Origin: Solirubrobacteraceae bacterium
GTDB taxonomy: Bacteria; Actinomycetota; Thermoleophilia; Solirubrobacterales; Solirubrobacteraceae
DNA: 51,152 nucleotides
NCBI GenBank assembly: GCA_023230855.1
Contig: JALNWQ010000022.1
Span: forward strand, 1 to 51,152
Direction: 5' to 3'
The first letter of the stretch is position 1. Each line of letters starts with the position of its first letter. Under the pieces are notes generated by a model. That model did not search any database, was not told where the DNA came from, and saw nothing but the letters and a program-made list of their open reading frames with translations. Positions 50,195 through 51,152 of this stretch are shown piece by piece. The translations under genes were made by a program, and so were the position numbers.

Positions 50195-50614
50195 GTGCTC
50201 GTGATGGCCGACGGGTGGTACGAGTGGATCCGGGCCGAGAACCCGAAGGAGAAGCCCGCCCCGTTCCACCACGAGGTCGACGACGGGGGATGGTTCGCGT
50301 TCGCCGGCCTGTTGAACGTCGCGCGGGTCGCGGATCTCGACGAGCCGTTGGCGACCGTCACGATCATCACGACGTCCGCCAACGGGCCCGCATCACGGAT
50401 CCACGACCGCATGCCGGCGATCCTCGCCGGCCGGGACGAGGAGACCGCGTGGCTCTCCCCCGACGTGGGCCTCGATGACGCCCTCGCGCTCATCGGCCCG
50501 CTGTCGGACGATCGCGTCACGATCGCCGCGGCGTCGAAGCTCGTTAACAGTGTCCGCAACGAGGGCGCCAAGCTCCTCGTCCCCGACAACGACGCCGAAC
50601 CACTCACGATGTGA
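50195..50614 (+). pseudogene. Truncated SRAP (YedK/HMCES-like) gene
   Basis: A 139-codon frame from GTG 50195. MADGWYEWIRAENPKEKPAP, FAFAGLLNVA, ATVTIITTSANGPASRIHDR then MPAILAG match the C-terminal half of SRAP proteins, which crosslink to abasic sites in single-stranded DNA. The catalytic Glu (YEW) and His (IHDRMP) are present, but the N-terminal half with the essential Cys2 is missing, so the product cannot form the crosslink. The breakpoint coincides with repeat copy B. Confidence 0.8.
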
Positions 50615-50790
50615 TCAACACCACGGCGAGGACCTCGTCGACGAACCTGATCGCCCGCGAGATCCTTACCGATCGCAAGCAGTGACACCGACCGGCGCTG
50701 CGGGACCTGCACCGTGGGCCACCCGGCCGGCGAGCTATGGGCAGGGAGAGGCCGCAAATCGCGTCCTCTCCACGGTGCGTCCGGGGGCCG

Positions 50791-50820
50791 GTCACATTTC
50801 ATGGAGCTGGCGGTAAGTCT
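50791..50820 (+). promoter_or_regulatory. Candidate ECF promoter of the sigma gene
   Basis: GTCACATTTC (50791-50800) and GGTAAGTCT (50812-50820) lie where -35 and -10 elements would be for a transcript starting near the GTG at 50826. GTCACA-type -35 boxes occur in several ECF groups, so the sigma factor may read its own promoter. Weak evidence from a single site. Confidence 0.35.
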
Positions 50821-50825
50821 CAACA

Positions 50826-51152
50826 GTGGTTGCGTTCGACACGATCCGGGACGAGGACCTCGTCACGTGGACCGGCCGGGAGGCCGGCGCGGCGTTCGGT
50901 GAGCTCTTCCGACGCTACGAACGGCCGATGCTGGCGTTCTTCGTCCAGCGCACCCGCAATCCGGATCTCGCGGCCGACCTGACGGCCGAGACGTTCGCGC
51001 GAGCGGTCGAGGCACGTTCCCGGTACGCGCCTGAGCGTGGAGCGGCGGCGTCCTGGCTCTTCGGTATCGCACAGAACGTCCTCGGCCACAGCATGCGCCG
51101 CCGTCGCGTCGACGACGCTGCACGCCGTCGATTGGCCTTCGATCACGACAGA
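50826..51152 (+). CDS. ECF-type sigma factor, N-terminal part (continues at 1-354)
   Basis: From GTG 50826 the frame runs to the end of the window and continues exactly at base 1. Residues about 20-85 are sigma region 2: AGAAFGELFRRYERPMLAFF, NPDLAADLTAETFARAVEAR and WLFGIAQN. No strong ribosome site is seen; transcription may begin near the start codon. Joined length is 185 residues. Bases 51030-51152 duplicate 1-123. Confidence 0.93.
   Translation, partial: MVAFDTIRDEDLVTWTGREAGAAFGELFRRYERPMLAFFVQRTRNPDLAADLTAETFARAVEARSRYAPERGAAASWLFGIAQNVLGHSMRRRRVDDAARRRLAFDHDR
51030..51152. repeat. Terminal redundancy (copy 2)
   Basis: Exact copy of bases 1-123; see that entry. One copy should be removed when the molecule is closed. 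Confidence 0.95.

Noticed and set aside
1..51152. CRISPR arrays, rRNA or tRNA genes, insertion-sequence transposases
   Set aside because: None seen: no evenly spaced repeats, no recognisable RNA gene sequence, and no DDE transposase among the reading frames. A tRNA scan was not possible.

Overview
The window is one complete circular replicon, most likely a conjugative plasmid of about 51.0 kb. Bases 1-123 are repeated exactly at 51030-51152, and an ECF sigma-factor gene reads unbroken across the join (50826 to the end, continuing at 1-354). The DNA is very GC-rich, many starts are GTG, and several promoters lie so close to the start codon that leaderless mRNAs are likely; together these point to Actinomycetota. 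Secreted proteins with a Cys-containing N-terminal domain and Lys/Arg-rich Ig-like C-terminal domains suggest class Thermoleophilia (Solirubrobacter, Conexibacter or Patulibacter-like), but that placement is inference.

Layout. 50.8-2.0 kb (across the join): ECF sigma factor, coupled membrane protein (likely anti-sigma) and a secreted protein related to it. 2.3-6.1 kb: serine resolvase with a res-like site, SulP anion transporter and divergent MerR regulator. 6.2-8.9 kb: lower-GC island with a two-gene Pycsar anti-phage system (cyclase plus membrane effector) beside a truncated FN3-type secreted protein. 8.9-13.5 kb: small unknown genes, one under twin operators and one behind an SOS box. 13.5-14.3 kb: regulatory hub with terminator, a 23-residue hydrophobic peptide gene with a perfect Shine-Dalgarno, and divergent promoters. 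14.3-16.6 kb: ArdC anti-restriction operon. 16.9-20.8 kb: MobF (TrwC/TraA) relaxase-helicase. 33.5-21.5 kb (minus strand): type IV secretion operon with stop/start overlaps nearly throughout: pilin-like, VirB8-like, VirB6-like, PrgI-like, SCO6880-like, VirB4, a three-domain cell-wall enzyme, lipoprotein, VirD4 coupling protein, SSB. 33.6-39.5 kb: XRE regulators (one membrane-anchored), two large secreted proteins and a nuclease remnant. 39.7-43.5 kb: likely replication/partition block (RHH protein, candidate Rep, ParA, RHH ParB-like protein, CTAG-rich dyads). 43.5-51 kb: exported nuclease, Fic toxin with antitoxin, DnaE2 behind a perfect SOS box, second SSB, and a truncated SRAP gene.

How it fits together: relaxase, coupling protein and secretion channel form the transfer machinery; ArdC and SSB would protect entering single strands; ParA/RHH, resolvase and Fic toxin-antitoxin stabilise the plasmid; Pycsar defends the host; DnaE2 and SOS boxes tie the plasmid to the host DNA-damage response. 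The most unusual items are the glucosaminidase/beta-lactamase-like/CHAP fusion in the transfer operon, the 23-residue peptide gene in its structured leader, the sigma-membrane-secreted cluster sharing an extracellular domain, and the twin 19-bp operators at 9772-9818.
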